DNA from: Clostridiales bacterium
GTDB lineage: Bacteria; Bacillota; Clostridia; Lachnospirales; JAITVM01
Reading direction: 5' to 3'
Assembly: GCA_031285815.1 (NCBI GenBank)
Contig: JAITVM010000169.1
Location: 1-18,697, forward strand
DNA: 18,697 bases
Below the pieces are notes generated by a model. The model was not told where the DNA came from, did no database searches, and saw nothing but the letters and a program-made list of their open reading frames with translations. Both the position numbers and the translations under genes were made by a program. This document shows positions 7,648-14,846 of the stretch, one piece after another. Position 1 is the stretch's first letter; the number at the start of each line of letters is the position of its first letter.

Positions 7648-7676
7648 GTTTGTGATAAACTAATACCGGAGGCCCT

Positions 7677-9020
7677 ATGAAAATAGCTTTTGTATCGCTT
7701 GGATGCGATAAGAACCTTGTAGACAGTGAGATAATGCTGGGTATCATTGACGAAGAAGGCCACACCATAACTGACGATGAAAAAAATTCTGATATAGTTA
7801 TAATAAATACCTGCGGTTTTATTGAAGAGGCAGTAAGTGAGGCTATCGAAACTATCTTAGAGTTTGCTGAATTAAAAAAACAAGGCTTTATAAAACAAAT
7901 AATAGTAACCGGCTGTATGGCTCAACGCTTTAAAGGCGAGGTATTTAAAGAAATCCCTGAGGTTGACGCTGTTATTGGCAGTGGGGATTTTGACGCTATA
8001 GGTAAAGTTATAAAAGGCGTTTCAGATGGCGAAAAAATTATCCTTACAGAAGGCATAAATAAAAAACTCGACAATAACCTGGCATATAAAAGGATGCCCG
8101 CAACACCATCTTATATTGCCTACCTAAAAATAGCAGAGGGCTGCGACAACCATTGCACTTATTGCACAATACCTTCATTACGCGGCAAATACCGCTCAAG
8201 GCCGCTCGAAAGCCTACTGCATGAAGCCAATATTTTAGTTTCCAAAGGCGCCGCTGAAATTGTTTTAGTTGCACAGGATACTTCCATGTATGGGGAAGAC
8301 CTTTATGGGGTTAACAAGTTGCATCTCCTTCTGCAGGGCCTTTCAGAAATAGAAGGCTTAAAATGGATACGGGTAATGTATTGTTACCCTGAACATATTA
8401 CTGTTGAATCAATTAACGAGATAGCTTCCAACAGTAAGGTTTGTAAATATTTAGACATACCAATACAGCATGCATCTGATAAAATTTTAAAGCTTATGAA
8501 TAGGGGGGCTTCAAAACAGAAAATAATAGATGTAATAGAAAATTTGAGGCATCAAATTAAAGGCGTGTCCCTTAGGACGACATTAATCGTTGGTTTCCCT
8601 GGCGAAACAGAAGATGATTTTAATGAGCTTGTTCAATTTGTTGAAAAAATAAAATTTGATAAATTAGGGGCTTTTGCATATTCCAAAGAAGATGGCACAC
8701 CTGCAGCTAAACTGCCAAACCAGGTTGATGAAAAAGAAAAGCAGAAAAGGAAACGTATGATTTTAGAAACGCAAAAAATTATTTCAGCCGGAATCAACAA
8801 AAAACATATTGGCGAAACATACGATGTTATTGTTGACGGAAAGCTCCCAGAAGAAGGCATGTATTGCGGAAGGGCTTATACTGACGCTTATAATACTGAC
8901 GGGGCTGTTTTTTTCGAATACGGCTATGAATTGCTATCAGGGGCTTTTGTTAAGGTAAAAATCACAAACGCTTTAGATTATGATACGGTAGGAGTTGTTA
9001 TAGATGAATTTACCGAATAA
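7677..9020 (+). CDS. rimO: Ribosomal protein uS12 (S12) methylthiotransferase RimO
   Basis: RimO is a radical-SAM enzyme that methylthiolates the conserved aspartate of ribosomal protein S12. The 447-residue protein opens with KIAFVSLGCDKNLVDSE, which favours RimO over MiaB. NTCGF and VTGCMAQR complete the three N-terminal cysteines (UPF0004 domain). The radical-SAM cluster motif CDNHCTYC follows in EGCDNHCTYCTIPSLRGKYR. The C-terminal TRAM domain covers roughly the last 65 residues. Start: ATG at 7677 with CGGAGG four to five nt upstream. The 3' end overlaps pgsA by 17 nt, consistent with coupling. rimO next to pgsA and cinA-recA is a common Firmicutes arrangement. Confidence 0.96.
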   Translation: MKIAFVSLGCDKNLVDSEIMLGIIDEEGHTITDDEKNSDIVIINTCGFIEEAVSEAIETILEFAELKKQGFIKQIIVTGCMAQRFKGEVFKEIPEVDAVIGSGDFDAIGKVIKGVSDGEKIILTEGINKKLDNNLAYKRMPATPSYIAYLKIAEGCDNHCTYCTIPSLRGKYRSRPLESLLHEANILVSKGAAEIVLVAQDTSMYGEDLYGVNKLHLLLQGLSEIEGLKWIRVMYCYPEHITVESINEIASNSKVCKYLDIPIQHASDKILKLMNRGASKQKIIDVIENLRHQIKGVSLRTTLIVGFPGETEDDFNELVQFVEKIKFDKLGAFAYSKEDGTPAAKLPNQVDEKEKQKRKRMILETQKIISAGINKKHIGETYDVIVDGKLPEEGMYCGRAYTDAYNTDGAVFFEYGYELLSGAFVKVKITNALDYDTVGVVIDEFTE

Positions 9021-9549
9021 AATAACAATTTTCAGGATCTGTTTAATCCCTGTTTTTTTAATTGTGCTCCTCGGCCCATTTTTTGGCCCAAATACCAGCA
9101 GGACCATAGCAACAATTATTTTTATAATAGCATCCGCAACAGATGCCCTTGATGGCCACATTGCCCGGTCACGAAACTTAATTACGAATTTCGGGAAATT
9201 TATGGACCCACTTGCTGACAAACTTCTGGTTTCATCTGCACTTATTGCCATGGTTGAACTAAATGACCTAAGCTCCTGGGTTGTAATCCTAATAATAAGC
9301 CGGGAATTTATAATAACTGCATTCCGGACAATTGCTGCGGATAAAAAAATCGTTATTGCCGCCAGTAATTGGGGCAAAGTGAAAACCACAACCCAAATGA
9401 TTATGATTGTAGTCATTTTAGCCAACTTAAAAGCCTATTTTGCGCCTTTCGAAATCATAGGCACTATTTTAATTATCCTGTCTATTATATTCACGTTGAT
9501 ATCTGCCATAGATTACATACTTAAAAATATTGACGTTTTAAAAGGCTAA
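9004..9549 (+). CDS. pgsA: CDP-diacylglycerol-glycerol-3-phosphate 3-phosphatidyltransferase (PgsA)
   Basis: PgsA is an integral membrane enzyme that makes phosphatidylglycerol phosphate from CDP-diacylglycerol and glycerol-3-phosphate, the committed step to phosphatidylglycerol and cardiolipin. The 181-residue protein shows the complete CDP-alcohol phosphotransferase signature D-x2-DG-x2-AR-x8-G-x3-D-x3-D, read here as DALDGHIAR, then G-KFM-D-PLA-D. Hydrophobic membrane segments flank it (for example IPVFLIVLLGPFF near the N-terminus and ILIILSIIFTLISAI near the C-terminus). Start: ATG at 9004, with GGAG about ten nt upstream inside the end of rimO. Confidence 0.95.
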   Translation: MNLPNKITIFRICLIPVFLIVLLGPFFGPNTSRTIATIIFIIASATDALDGHIARSRNLITNFGKFMDPLADKLLVSSALIAMVELNDLSSWVVILIISREFIITAFRTIAADKKIVIAASNWGKVKTTTQMIMIVVILANLKAYFAPFEIIGTILIILSIIFTLISAIDYILKNIDVLKG

Positions 9550-9566
9550 AACTATAGGAGGCATCT

Positions 9567-10799
9567 ATGATAGCAGAGATTATCTGCGTCGGGACAGAAA
9601 TTTTGCTCGGCGACATTATAAACACCAATGCAAGCTATATGGCTAAAGGGTTAGCTGAAATCGGCATATTTTCATACTACCAAACAGTAGTAGGCGATAA
9701 TATAGGCCGCGCTAAAGGCGCTTTTAGCACCGCCTTTGGCCGGGCCGATATTGTAATCACTTCCGGAGGGCTAGGCCCTACAAAAGACGACCTGACAAAA
9801 GAAGCTGCCGCTGAATTCTTTAACAAGCCGCTTATATTGGATAATAACCTTTTGGCTGAAATCAAAAACTATTTTAAAGGGCAAAACTTTACTTTCACTG
9901 AAAACAATGAAAGGCAAGCTTATATTATTGAAGGGGCTACTGCTTTAAAAAATAATAACGGCACCGCACCTGGGCTTTTTTATGAACAAGGCGGCAAAAT
10001 GCTCTTTATGCTTCCCGGCCCCCCTAATGAGCTAAAACCAATGTTCGGGCAGGTAATAAAATATCTTGATAAAAAAACCGATAGCCTACTATCCAGCCGT
10101 ACTTTAAGGGTATGTGGCGTTGGTGAATCTTTGCTTGAAGACAAGCTTAAAAGCCTACTAGAAACACAAACTAACCCGACTTTGGCACTTTATGCAAAGG
10201 ATTCCGAGGTACACATACGGCTCACGGCAAAAGCTAACAGTAAAGAAGAAGCTGATTTGCTTATAGCCCCCTATGCTGACAAAATTTATAATATATTAGG
10301 CAGTAATATATACGCTGAGGGTAGCCAGCCGCTTGAAAGCGCGCTCATAGATATTTTGAGAAAAAAACGCTACACGCTCTCAATCGCAGAATCTTGCACT
10401 GGCGGTATGATTTCTTCTGCAATTGTAGGTGTTAGCGGGTGCAGCGATACCTATTCTGGCAGTTTTATAACCTACTCTAATGGCGCTAAGATAAAAAGCC
10501 TTGGGGTAAACCCCAAAACCCTCGAGAAATTTGGGGCTGTTAGTAAAGAAACCGCAATTGAAATGGCTATTGGCTGCGCAAGGGCTTTAAATACCGAAAC
10601 ATCAATTTCCGTAACAGGGGTAGCTGGGCCAGGCGGCGGTTCTTTAGAAAAACCTGTTGGGCTAATTTATATAGGTTTATATATATGTGGGGAAACCTAT
10701 TACAAAGAACTGAATTTAAAAGGCGATAGGCAAAAAATAAGGTCCCGGTCAACTATTCAAGCTTTAGATTTTTTAAGGCGCGAACTTTTAAAGGCCTAA
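9567..10799 (+). CDS. cinA: CinA: competence/damage-inducible protein with NMN deamidase domain
   Basis: This 410-residue two-domain protein matches full-length CinA. Residues 1-170 form a MoaB/Mog-like (MoCF) domain with VGTEILLGDIINTNA, SGGLGPTKDDLTKEA (from about residue 66), GTAPGL and LPGPPNELKPMF. Residues from about 265 form the PncC-type domain with AESCTGGMISS (from about 274), GSFITYSNGAK, GAVSKETA and SVTGVAGPGGG. The C-terminal domain hydrolyses nicotinamide mononucleotide to the acid form in characterised relatives; the N-terminal domain acts as ADP-ribose pyrophosphatase in some. Start: ATG at 9567 with AGGAGG five nt upstream. recA follows after 29 nt, so the classical cinA-recA pairing is preserved. 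Confidence 0.95.
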   Translation: MIAEIICVGTEILLGDIINTNASYMAKGLAEIGIFSYYQTVVGDNIGRAKGAFSTAFGRADIVITSGGLGPTKDDLTKEAAAEFFNKPLILDNNLLAEIKNYFKGQNFTFTENNERQAYIIEGATALKNNNGTAPGLFYEQGGKMLFMLPGPPNELKPMFGQVIKYLDKKTDSLLSSRTLRVCGVGESLLEDKLKSLLETQTNPTLALYAKDSEVHIRLTAKANSKEEADLLIAPYADKIYNILGSNIYAEGSQPLESALIDILRKKRYTLSIAESCTGGMISSAIVGVSGCSDTYSGSFITYSNGAKIKSLGVNPKTLEKFGAVSKETAIEMAIGCARALNTETSISVTGVAGPGGGSLEKPVGLIYIGLYICGETYYKELNLKGDRQKIRSRSTIQALDFLRRELLKA

Positions 10800-10828
10800 C
10801 CTAAAAAACAAAACATGGGGGTAATTTT

Positions 10829-12109
10829 ATGGCTGACAATAAAAAAACTGATACTAAGAAATCTATAGAAAAAAAACCAGAATCATCTGAAGATAAACTC
10901 AGGGCCTTGGAAACCGCTATTAAAGGTATAGAAAAGAATTTTGGAAAAGGCTCTATAATGAAGCTTGGCGAAAAGAATGCAATGGATATTGATTATATAC
11001 CAACAGGCTCCTTATCTATAGATTTAGCGCTGGGCATCGGCGGCCTGCCACGCGGGCGTATAATAGAAATTTATGGCCCTGAATCTTCTGGCAAAACGAC
11101 AGTGGCACTGCATATTGTAGCCGAAGCCCAAAAAACCGGCGGCTATGCTGCATATATTGATGCTGAGCACGCTATGGACCCAACCTACGCCAAAAATATT
11201 GGTGTAAATATTGACGAGTTATATATTTCCCAACCAGATGACGGCGAACAAGCTTTAGAGATTGCAGAAGCCATGGTCCGTTCTAATGCAATTGAAGTAG
11301 TAGTTATTGACTCGGTTGCGGCTTTAGTGCCAAGGGCTGAAATAAGCGGGGACATGGGCGACAGCCATATGGGGCTTCAAGCCAGGCTTATGAGCCAGGC
11401 TTTAAGAAAGCTCGCCGCGTTTATCAGCAAATCTAATTGTATTTTAATCTTTATTAACCAGCTGCGCGAAAAGATCGGCGGCCCCAGCTTCGGCTATGGC
11501 CCAAATGAGACGACTACAGGGGGCCGGGCTTTAAAATTCTACGCTTCTGTACGTATGGAAATTAAACGCAGTGAAGCAATAAAAAATGGCAACGAATTTA
11601 TTGGCAACCACACAAAAGTAAAAATATCTAAAAACAAAGTCTCGCCACCATTTAAATCCTGTGAGTTTGATATTATATATGGCAAGGGCATATCCCGGGA
11701 AAGCGATATTGTTGAAGTTGCCATAAATAATGAAGTCATTTCGAAATCCGGGTCATGGTATTATTTCAACCAAGCGCAATTGGGCCAAGGTAAAGAAAAC
11801 ATAAAAAAACAATTTATAGAGGACCCAGAGCTTTGTGATACCGTAGAGTTAGCTGTCCGGGAAAAATTCAACCTTAAATCCCCGGCAAAAAATATTGCCG
11901 GCGAGATAGAAATTATTGAGCCGGATGAACCCGTAAAAAAGGAAACTAAGGCAACGAAATTAAAAAAAGTTAAAAAACCCGGCAAGGATGCAACAGATGG
12001 AAGCGATATTGATGAAGGCCTATCAAGCTTAATGCGGCTTGGGGAAGATTTCACGGATGACGGGGAAGAAGTTTTTAATAGCGGCGAGTTTATGATGGAT
12101 GAAGATTAA
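10829..12109 (+). CDS. recA: RecA recombinase with modified L2 loop and long charged tail
   Basis: RecA forms filaments on single-stranded DNA for strand exchange and triggers LexA self-cleavage. All core motifs are present: FGKGSIMKLGE, Walker A GPESSGKT (residues 83-90), Walker B VVVIDSVAAL and the L1 region GDMGDSHMGLQARLMSQALRK. At 426 residues it is 70-80 longer than common RecA proteins. There is a Lys-rich N-terminal extension of about 15 residues and a ~78-residue tail from residue 349 (first lysine-rich, then acidic, ending FMMDED). The L2 loop, KIGVMFGNPETTTGG in E. coli, reads KIGGPSFGYGPNETTTGG here (G218-G232). The loop phenylalanine (F221), the glutamate (E227) and the TTTGG are kept. 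Start: ATG at 10829, with GGGGG about seven nt upstream. No LexA-type GAAC-N4-GTTC box is visible upstream. Confidence 0.97.
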   Translation: MADNKKTDTKKSIEKKPESSEDKLRALETAIKGIEKNFGKGSIMKLGEKNAMDIDYIPTGSLSIDLALGIGGLPRGRIIEIYGPESSGKTTVALHIVAEAQKTGGYAAYIDAEHAMDPTYAKNIGVNIDELYISQPDDGEQALEIAEAMVRSNAIEVVVIDSVAALVPRAEISGDMGDSHMGLQARLMSQALRKLAAFISKSNCILIFINQLREKIGGPSFGYGPNETTTGGRALKFYASVRMEIKRSEAIKNGNEFIGNHTKVKISKNKVSPPFKSCEFDIIYGKGISRESDIVEVAINNEVISKSGSWYYFNQAQLGQGKENIKKQFIEDPELCDTVELAVREKFNLKSPAKNIAGEIEIIEPDEPVKKETKATKLKKVKKPGKDATDGSDIDEGLSSLMRLGEDFTDDGEEVFNSGEFMMDED

Positions 12110-12120
12110 ATATGCCCGCT

Positions 12121-12130
12121 AAAGGGGTGG
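12121..12130 (+). promoter_or_regulatory. Ribosome binding site that sets the recX start
   Basis: AAAGGGGTGG lies just ahead of three tandem ATT codons (12134, 12137, 12140). No ATG, GTG or TTG occurs in this frame between the preceding stop (12107) and 12320. The GTG inside the site (12127) and a TTG at 12141 are in other frames and reach stops after about ten and four codons. Confidence 0.55.
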
Positions 12131-12136
12131 TTAATT

Positions 12137-12760
12137 ATTATTGTCACAGATATAGTTGAGCAAAAGAAAGATAGTAGCCGCTACTCTGTTTTCATAGATG
12201 GGGGGTTCGCTTTCGGCCTATCCGGTGTTGACATTTTATATTACAAATTAAAAATAGGCTGCGAGCTTCCAACTGCCCAATATGAATATATTTTAAACGA
12301 AATTGTCTATAAAAAGGCTATGGGTGCCGCCACAAAGTTTTTAAACTATAGGGCGCGTTCAGAAAAGGAAGTGCATGATAAGCTAATAGCAGATTATCCG
12401 GAAGAAATTACACAAAAAATTATATCTGCCCTAAAATCATACAAATACATAGACGATGAAGATTTTGCGCGCCGTTTTGCTACAGATAGCGCTAATTTAA
12501 ATAATAATGGGCTATTAAAAATTAAATTTGGCTTATTGGAAAAAGGGGTTTCTGAAGAGGTAATTGAAAACGTACTCTCTGGCTTAGATTTGGCCGAACA
12601 AGAAAATATAATAAAATTAATTGAAAAAAAAACATCCGGTTCCCATTCCTTGGATGCTAAAGGCAAACGCAAGCTCTTCAATTATTTAGCCAATAAAGGG
12701 TTTCAATATAGCCAAATATCAAGCTGCTTCGCCGAATATTTTTATGATGATGAATTTTGA
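12137..12760 (+). CDS. recX: Regulatory protein RecX, apparently starting at ATT
   Basis: RecX binds RecA filaments and restrains recombinase activity; it commonly follows recA. The reading frame gives IVTDIVEQKKDSSRYSVFID, then GGFAFGLSGVDILYY, the typical N-terminal strand region of RecX. The helical repeats follow, with ATKFLNYRARSEKEVHDKL, YKYIDDEDFARRFATD and LLKIKFGLLEKGVSEEVIE. The first in-frame canonical start is ATG 12320, which would delete about 60 conserved residues, so I place the start at the ATT codons after AAAGGGGTGG (12137 given; 12134 or 12140 equally possible), giving about 207 residues, a normal length. It is in the same frame as recA, 27 nt after its stop. A sequencing error is an alternative, but the frame is intact on both sides. 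Confidence 0.85.
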   Translation: MIVTDIVEQKKDSSRYSVFIDGGFAFGLSGVDILYYKLKIGCELPTAQYEYILNEIVYKKAMGAATKFLNYRARSEKEVHDKLIADYPEEITQKIISALKSYKYIDDEDFARRFATDSANLNNNGLLKIKFGLLEKGVSEEVIENVLSGLDLAEQENIIKLIEKKTSGSHSLDAKGKRKLFNYLANKGFQYSQISSCFAEYFYDDEF

Positions 12761-12767
12761 AATTTTA

Positions 12768-12796
12768 GGAACAGGGGTAATTTTTTGTGCTATAAT
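12768..12796 (+). promoter_or_regulatory. Promoter of the EFR1 ferredoxin gene
   Basis: TGCTATAAT (12788-12796) is a perfect extended -10 element. A weak -35, GGAACA (12768-12773), lies 17 nt upstream. It is just past the recX stop and implies a separate start for the downstream genes near 12803. Confidence 0.6.
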
Positions 12797-12802
12797 ATAT
12801 TT

Positions 12803-12816
12803 TAGGCATATGCCTA
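12803..12816 (+). repeat. Perfect 14-bp palindrome at the predicted transcription start
   Basis: TAGGCATATGCCTA is fully self-complementary and begins about 7 nt downstream of the -10 box, where a repressor would block initiation. It could be an operator for an unidentified dimeric regulator. As RNA it has no proper loop, so a DNA role is more likely. Confidence 0.5.
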
Positions 12817-12859
12817 TTATATCCAAAACTTAACGGTATACAATCAGAGGAGGGGTTCT

Positions 12860-13693
12860 ATGAAAGCAGTTATCTTTTATTTTTCGGGGACAGGCAACAC
12901 ATGGTACGTATCTAAAAAATTGGCATTTTATTTAAACCAAGTTGATATTGAAACAAAATTCTATTCTATAGAAACCATTGATAGCCGCCAAGCAAACCAG
13001 TTAGTTGAGGAAAATGACATTGTTTTGTTTGGCTACCCAGTTTACGCCACATATATCCCAGAGCCTATGCTTAATTTTGTTGATAGCCTGGATAATGTAG
13101 TTATGAAAACAGCTGGCGTTTTTTGTACAAGATACCTTTTTTCAGGCGACTGCGCAAAACTCCTTTGTGCCCTATTAAACGAAAAAGGCTTCATACCTAA
13201 ATGGTCAGTCCACTTTAAACTGCCAAACAACTTAAATTGCGGCCCTTTTTCTTTCGCCCCAATTACAAACGACCCTGAAATACTCCACAATAAGCTCCGT
13301 AAAACATTTGGCCCTATTAAACATTTAGCCAAATGCATTTATAAAGACAAGGTTTATTTACAAGATTTTAATGGGTTTATTAAAAACATTAGCAAAGTCA
13401 CGCGCCCTAACAATGACCTAAACAAATACAGGGTTAAGTGGGGTGGCATTTTTTCTATCAATGCCGAAAAATGTTCTTCTTGTGGCCAATGCGCCCGGCA
13501 ATGCCCAACCCAAAATATAAAAAAAGTAAATTTTAATTATAGTATTGAAGATAATTGCGTAGCGTGCCAAAGGTGCTATAATTTCTGCCCCAACGCTGCG
13601 ATAATGTATAAAAATAAAGAAACAAAAAAAGAGGCCTACAAAGGCCCTGTACCAAATTTTAACCCGCTTGAAATGAAACGCAAAACATTGTAG
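12860..13693 (+). CDS. EFR1-family flavodoxin-ferredoxin fusion protein
   Basis: The N-terminal ~170 residues look like a flavodoxin fold: KAVIFYFSGTGNTWYVSKKL is the phosphate-binding loop for FMN, followed by NDIVLFGYPVYATYIPEPM. The C-terminal third carries two 4Fe-4S ferredoxin motifs, CSSCGQCARQCP and CVACQRCYNFCP, each with the CxxCxxCxxxCP spacing. The 277-residue length and domain order match the EFR1 family of anaerobes. The protein is probably a cytoplasmic electron-transfer protein; its partners are unknown. Start: ATG at 12860 with AGAGGAGGGG four nt upstream, the strongest ribosome site in the window. It has its own promoter, and the deacetylase gene follows within about 30 nt. 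Confidence 0.9.
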   Translation: MKAVIFYFSGTGNTWYVSKKLAFYLNQVDIETKFYSIETIDSRQANQLVEENDIVLFGYPVYATYIPEPMLNFVDSLDNVVMKTAGVFCTRYLFSGDCAKLLCALLNEKGFIPKWSVHFKLPNNLNCGPFSFAPITNDPEILHNKLRKTFGPIKHLAKCIYKDKVYLQDFNGFIKNISKVTRPNNDLNKYRVKWGGIFSINAEKCSSCGQCARQCPTQNIKKVNFNYSIEDNCVACQRCYNFCPNAAIMYKNKETKKEAYKGPVPNFNPLEMKRKTL

Positions 13694-13706
13694 GAAAAAT
13701 ATTTAT

Positions 13707-13712
13707 AAGGAG
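13707..13712 (+). promoter_or_regulatory. Ribosome binding site that sets the YdjC/ChbG start
   Basis: AAGGAG ends at 13712, the first base of the only in-frame canonical start candidate (GTG 13712-13714). That GTG therefore cannot be served by this site. Eight nt further on lies ATA (13721), exactly where family members have their initiator methionine. Confidence 0.5.
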
Positions 13713-13720
13713 TGGTTACC

Positions 13721-14434
13721 ATAAAACTTATAGTTAACGCTGACGATTTCGGTTTAACGAAAGCCGTAAACTTAGGGATTATTGAGGCCTTTAAAAATGG
13801 TATTGTTAGAAGTACCACTTTAATGCCTAATCAGGACGCTACAGAACACGCTGCAGAATTAGCCAAGGAAAATACCGGGCTAGGCATAGGCGTACACTTG
13901 ACACTTACAGCAGGAAGGCCCTTATTGGGCGGCCATAAGTCAATAGTTAAAGAAGATGGCAGCTTTTTAGGCCAAGGCGCACTTTTTGAAAGCACTATTG
14001 ACCCGATTGAACTAGAATCCGAATTTGATGCCCAGATTAATAAAGTAATTAATTTAGGGATAAAAATTACCCACTTAGATAGCCACCACCATGTCCACTT
14101 AAATGAAAAAGTGCAAACTGTTGTAATTAAATTGGCAAAAAAATATGGCTTGCCAGTCAGGGATTGCCATAAAGATGGCATTAAATCTACCGAAGCTTTT
14201 TCTATGGACTTCTACGGCGGCGGTGCAACAATTGGCCATTTAAAAAATATTTTATCACAAGAAACCGGCAGCTTGGAAGTTATGGCACACCCAGCCTATA
14301 TTGATTACGGTTTATATAATAAATCTGGCTACGCTATACCTAGGGTTGATGAACTACATATACTCACATCTGACGAAATAAAACGCTATATAAGCGAAAA
14401 CGGTATAGAATTATGTAACTTCAGCGTATTATAA
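13721..14434 (+). CDS. chbG: ChbG/YdjC-family carbohydrate deacetylase, apparently starting at ATA
   Basis: YdjC/ChbG proteins are metal-dependent deacetylases of N-acetylated sugars such as chitooligosaccharides. The N-terminal KLIVNADDFGL holds the metal/catalytic Asp pair. GVHLTLTAGRPLL gives the first histidine, HLDSHHHVH the other metal-binding histidines, and VMAHPAYID lies near the C-terminus. If translation starts at ATA (13721), eight nt after AAGGAG, the protein begins M-K-L-I-V-N-A-D-D-F-G as family members do and has 237 residues. The alternative GTG at 13712 adds MVT but overlaps the ribosome site. It lies 27 nt after the EFR1 gene and probably shares its transcript. The real substrate is unknown. 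Confidence 0.88.
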   Translation: MKLIVNADDFGLTKAVNLGIIEAFKNGIVRSTTLMPNQDATEHAAELAKENTGLGIGVHLTLTAGRPLLGGHKSIVKEDGSFLGQGALFESTIDPIELESEFDAQINKVINLGIKITHLDSHHHVHLNEKVQTVVIKLAKKYGLPVRDCHKDGIKSTEAFSMDFYGGGATIGHLKNILSQETGSLEVMAHPAYIDYGLYNKSGYAIPRVDELHILTSDEIKRYISENGIELCNFSVL

Positions 14435-14443
14435 AATAAATTT

Positions 14444-14472
14444 ATGGGCCACCCAAGCAAATGGTGGCCCAT
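14444..14472. terminator. Bidirectional terminator between converging chbG and flgJ
   Basis: ATGGGCCACC (14444-14453) and GGTGGCCCAT (14463-14472) form a perfect 10-bp GC-rich stem with a 9-nt loop. It is centred in the 46-nt gap between the two stop codons. T-rich but imperfect tails occur on both strands. Confidence 0.75.
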
Positions 14473-14480
14473 GTTTAATG

Positions 14481-14843
14481 TTAAGCTTTTAAATCCACTG
14501 CCGCCAATTCTGCCGACATCTGTTTATACAACATACCGGAAAGCCCAATACCGCCAGCCCGGGCATAAACCTTGCTGACCTCTTCATACATCATATCTTC
14601 ATAAGTTTCTGTGGCCATGCTTGGTTTTATAAAACTACCCTCCCGGTTAACAGTCCCCCTCATTACCTTAAACAAGTAATTTATAAAATAGGATTCCATT
14701 TCGGTACAAGCTTCTTTAAGCCCATTATCGTCTTCAAGTTTTTTTGCCGCTTCTAGTTTTTGCTTAAAATTTGTTTCTTCATTAATATATAAATCATTAG
14801 CATAATTAGTAAATGCCAAACTGCCTAAACCATTAACCTCCAT
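14481..14843 (-). CDS. flgJ: FlgJ-like flagellar rod-binding (rod-capping) protein, without muramidase domain
   Basis: The 120-residue protein matches the rod-binding domain of FlgJ: KEACTEMESYFINYLFKVMR is the family core, followed by a short loop and the helix YEDMMYEEVSKVYARAGGIG, ending with LSGMLYKQMSAEL. In enteric bacteria this domain caps the growing flagellar rod and is fused to a peptidoglycan hydrolase; here the protein ends after the rod-binding part, as in many Firmicutes. Start: ATG at 14843 with AGAGGT a few nt upstream, inside the last codons of flgG; the genes are 3 nt apart. It is last in the mbl-flgF-flgG-flgJ run and ends at a terminator. Confidence 0.9.
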   Translation of the reverse strand: MEVNGLGSLAFTNYANDLYINEETNFKQKLEAAKKLEDDNGLKEACTEMESYFINYLFKVMRGTVNREGSFIKPSMATETYEDMMYEEVSKVYARAGGIGLSGMLYKQMSAELAAVDLKA

Positions 14844-14846
14844 ATG

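Noticed and set aside
12127..12159. GTG (12127) or TTG (12141) as the recX start codon
   Set aside because: Both are out of the recX frame and run into stop codons after a few codons, so neither can produce RecX without a frameshift.
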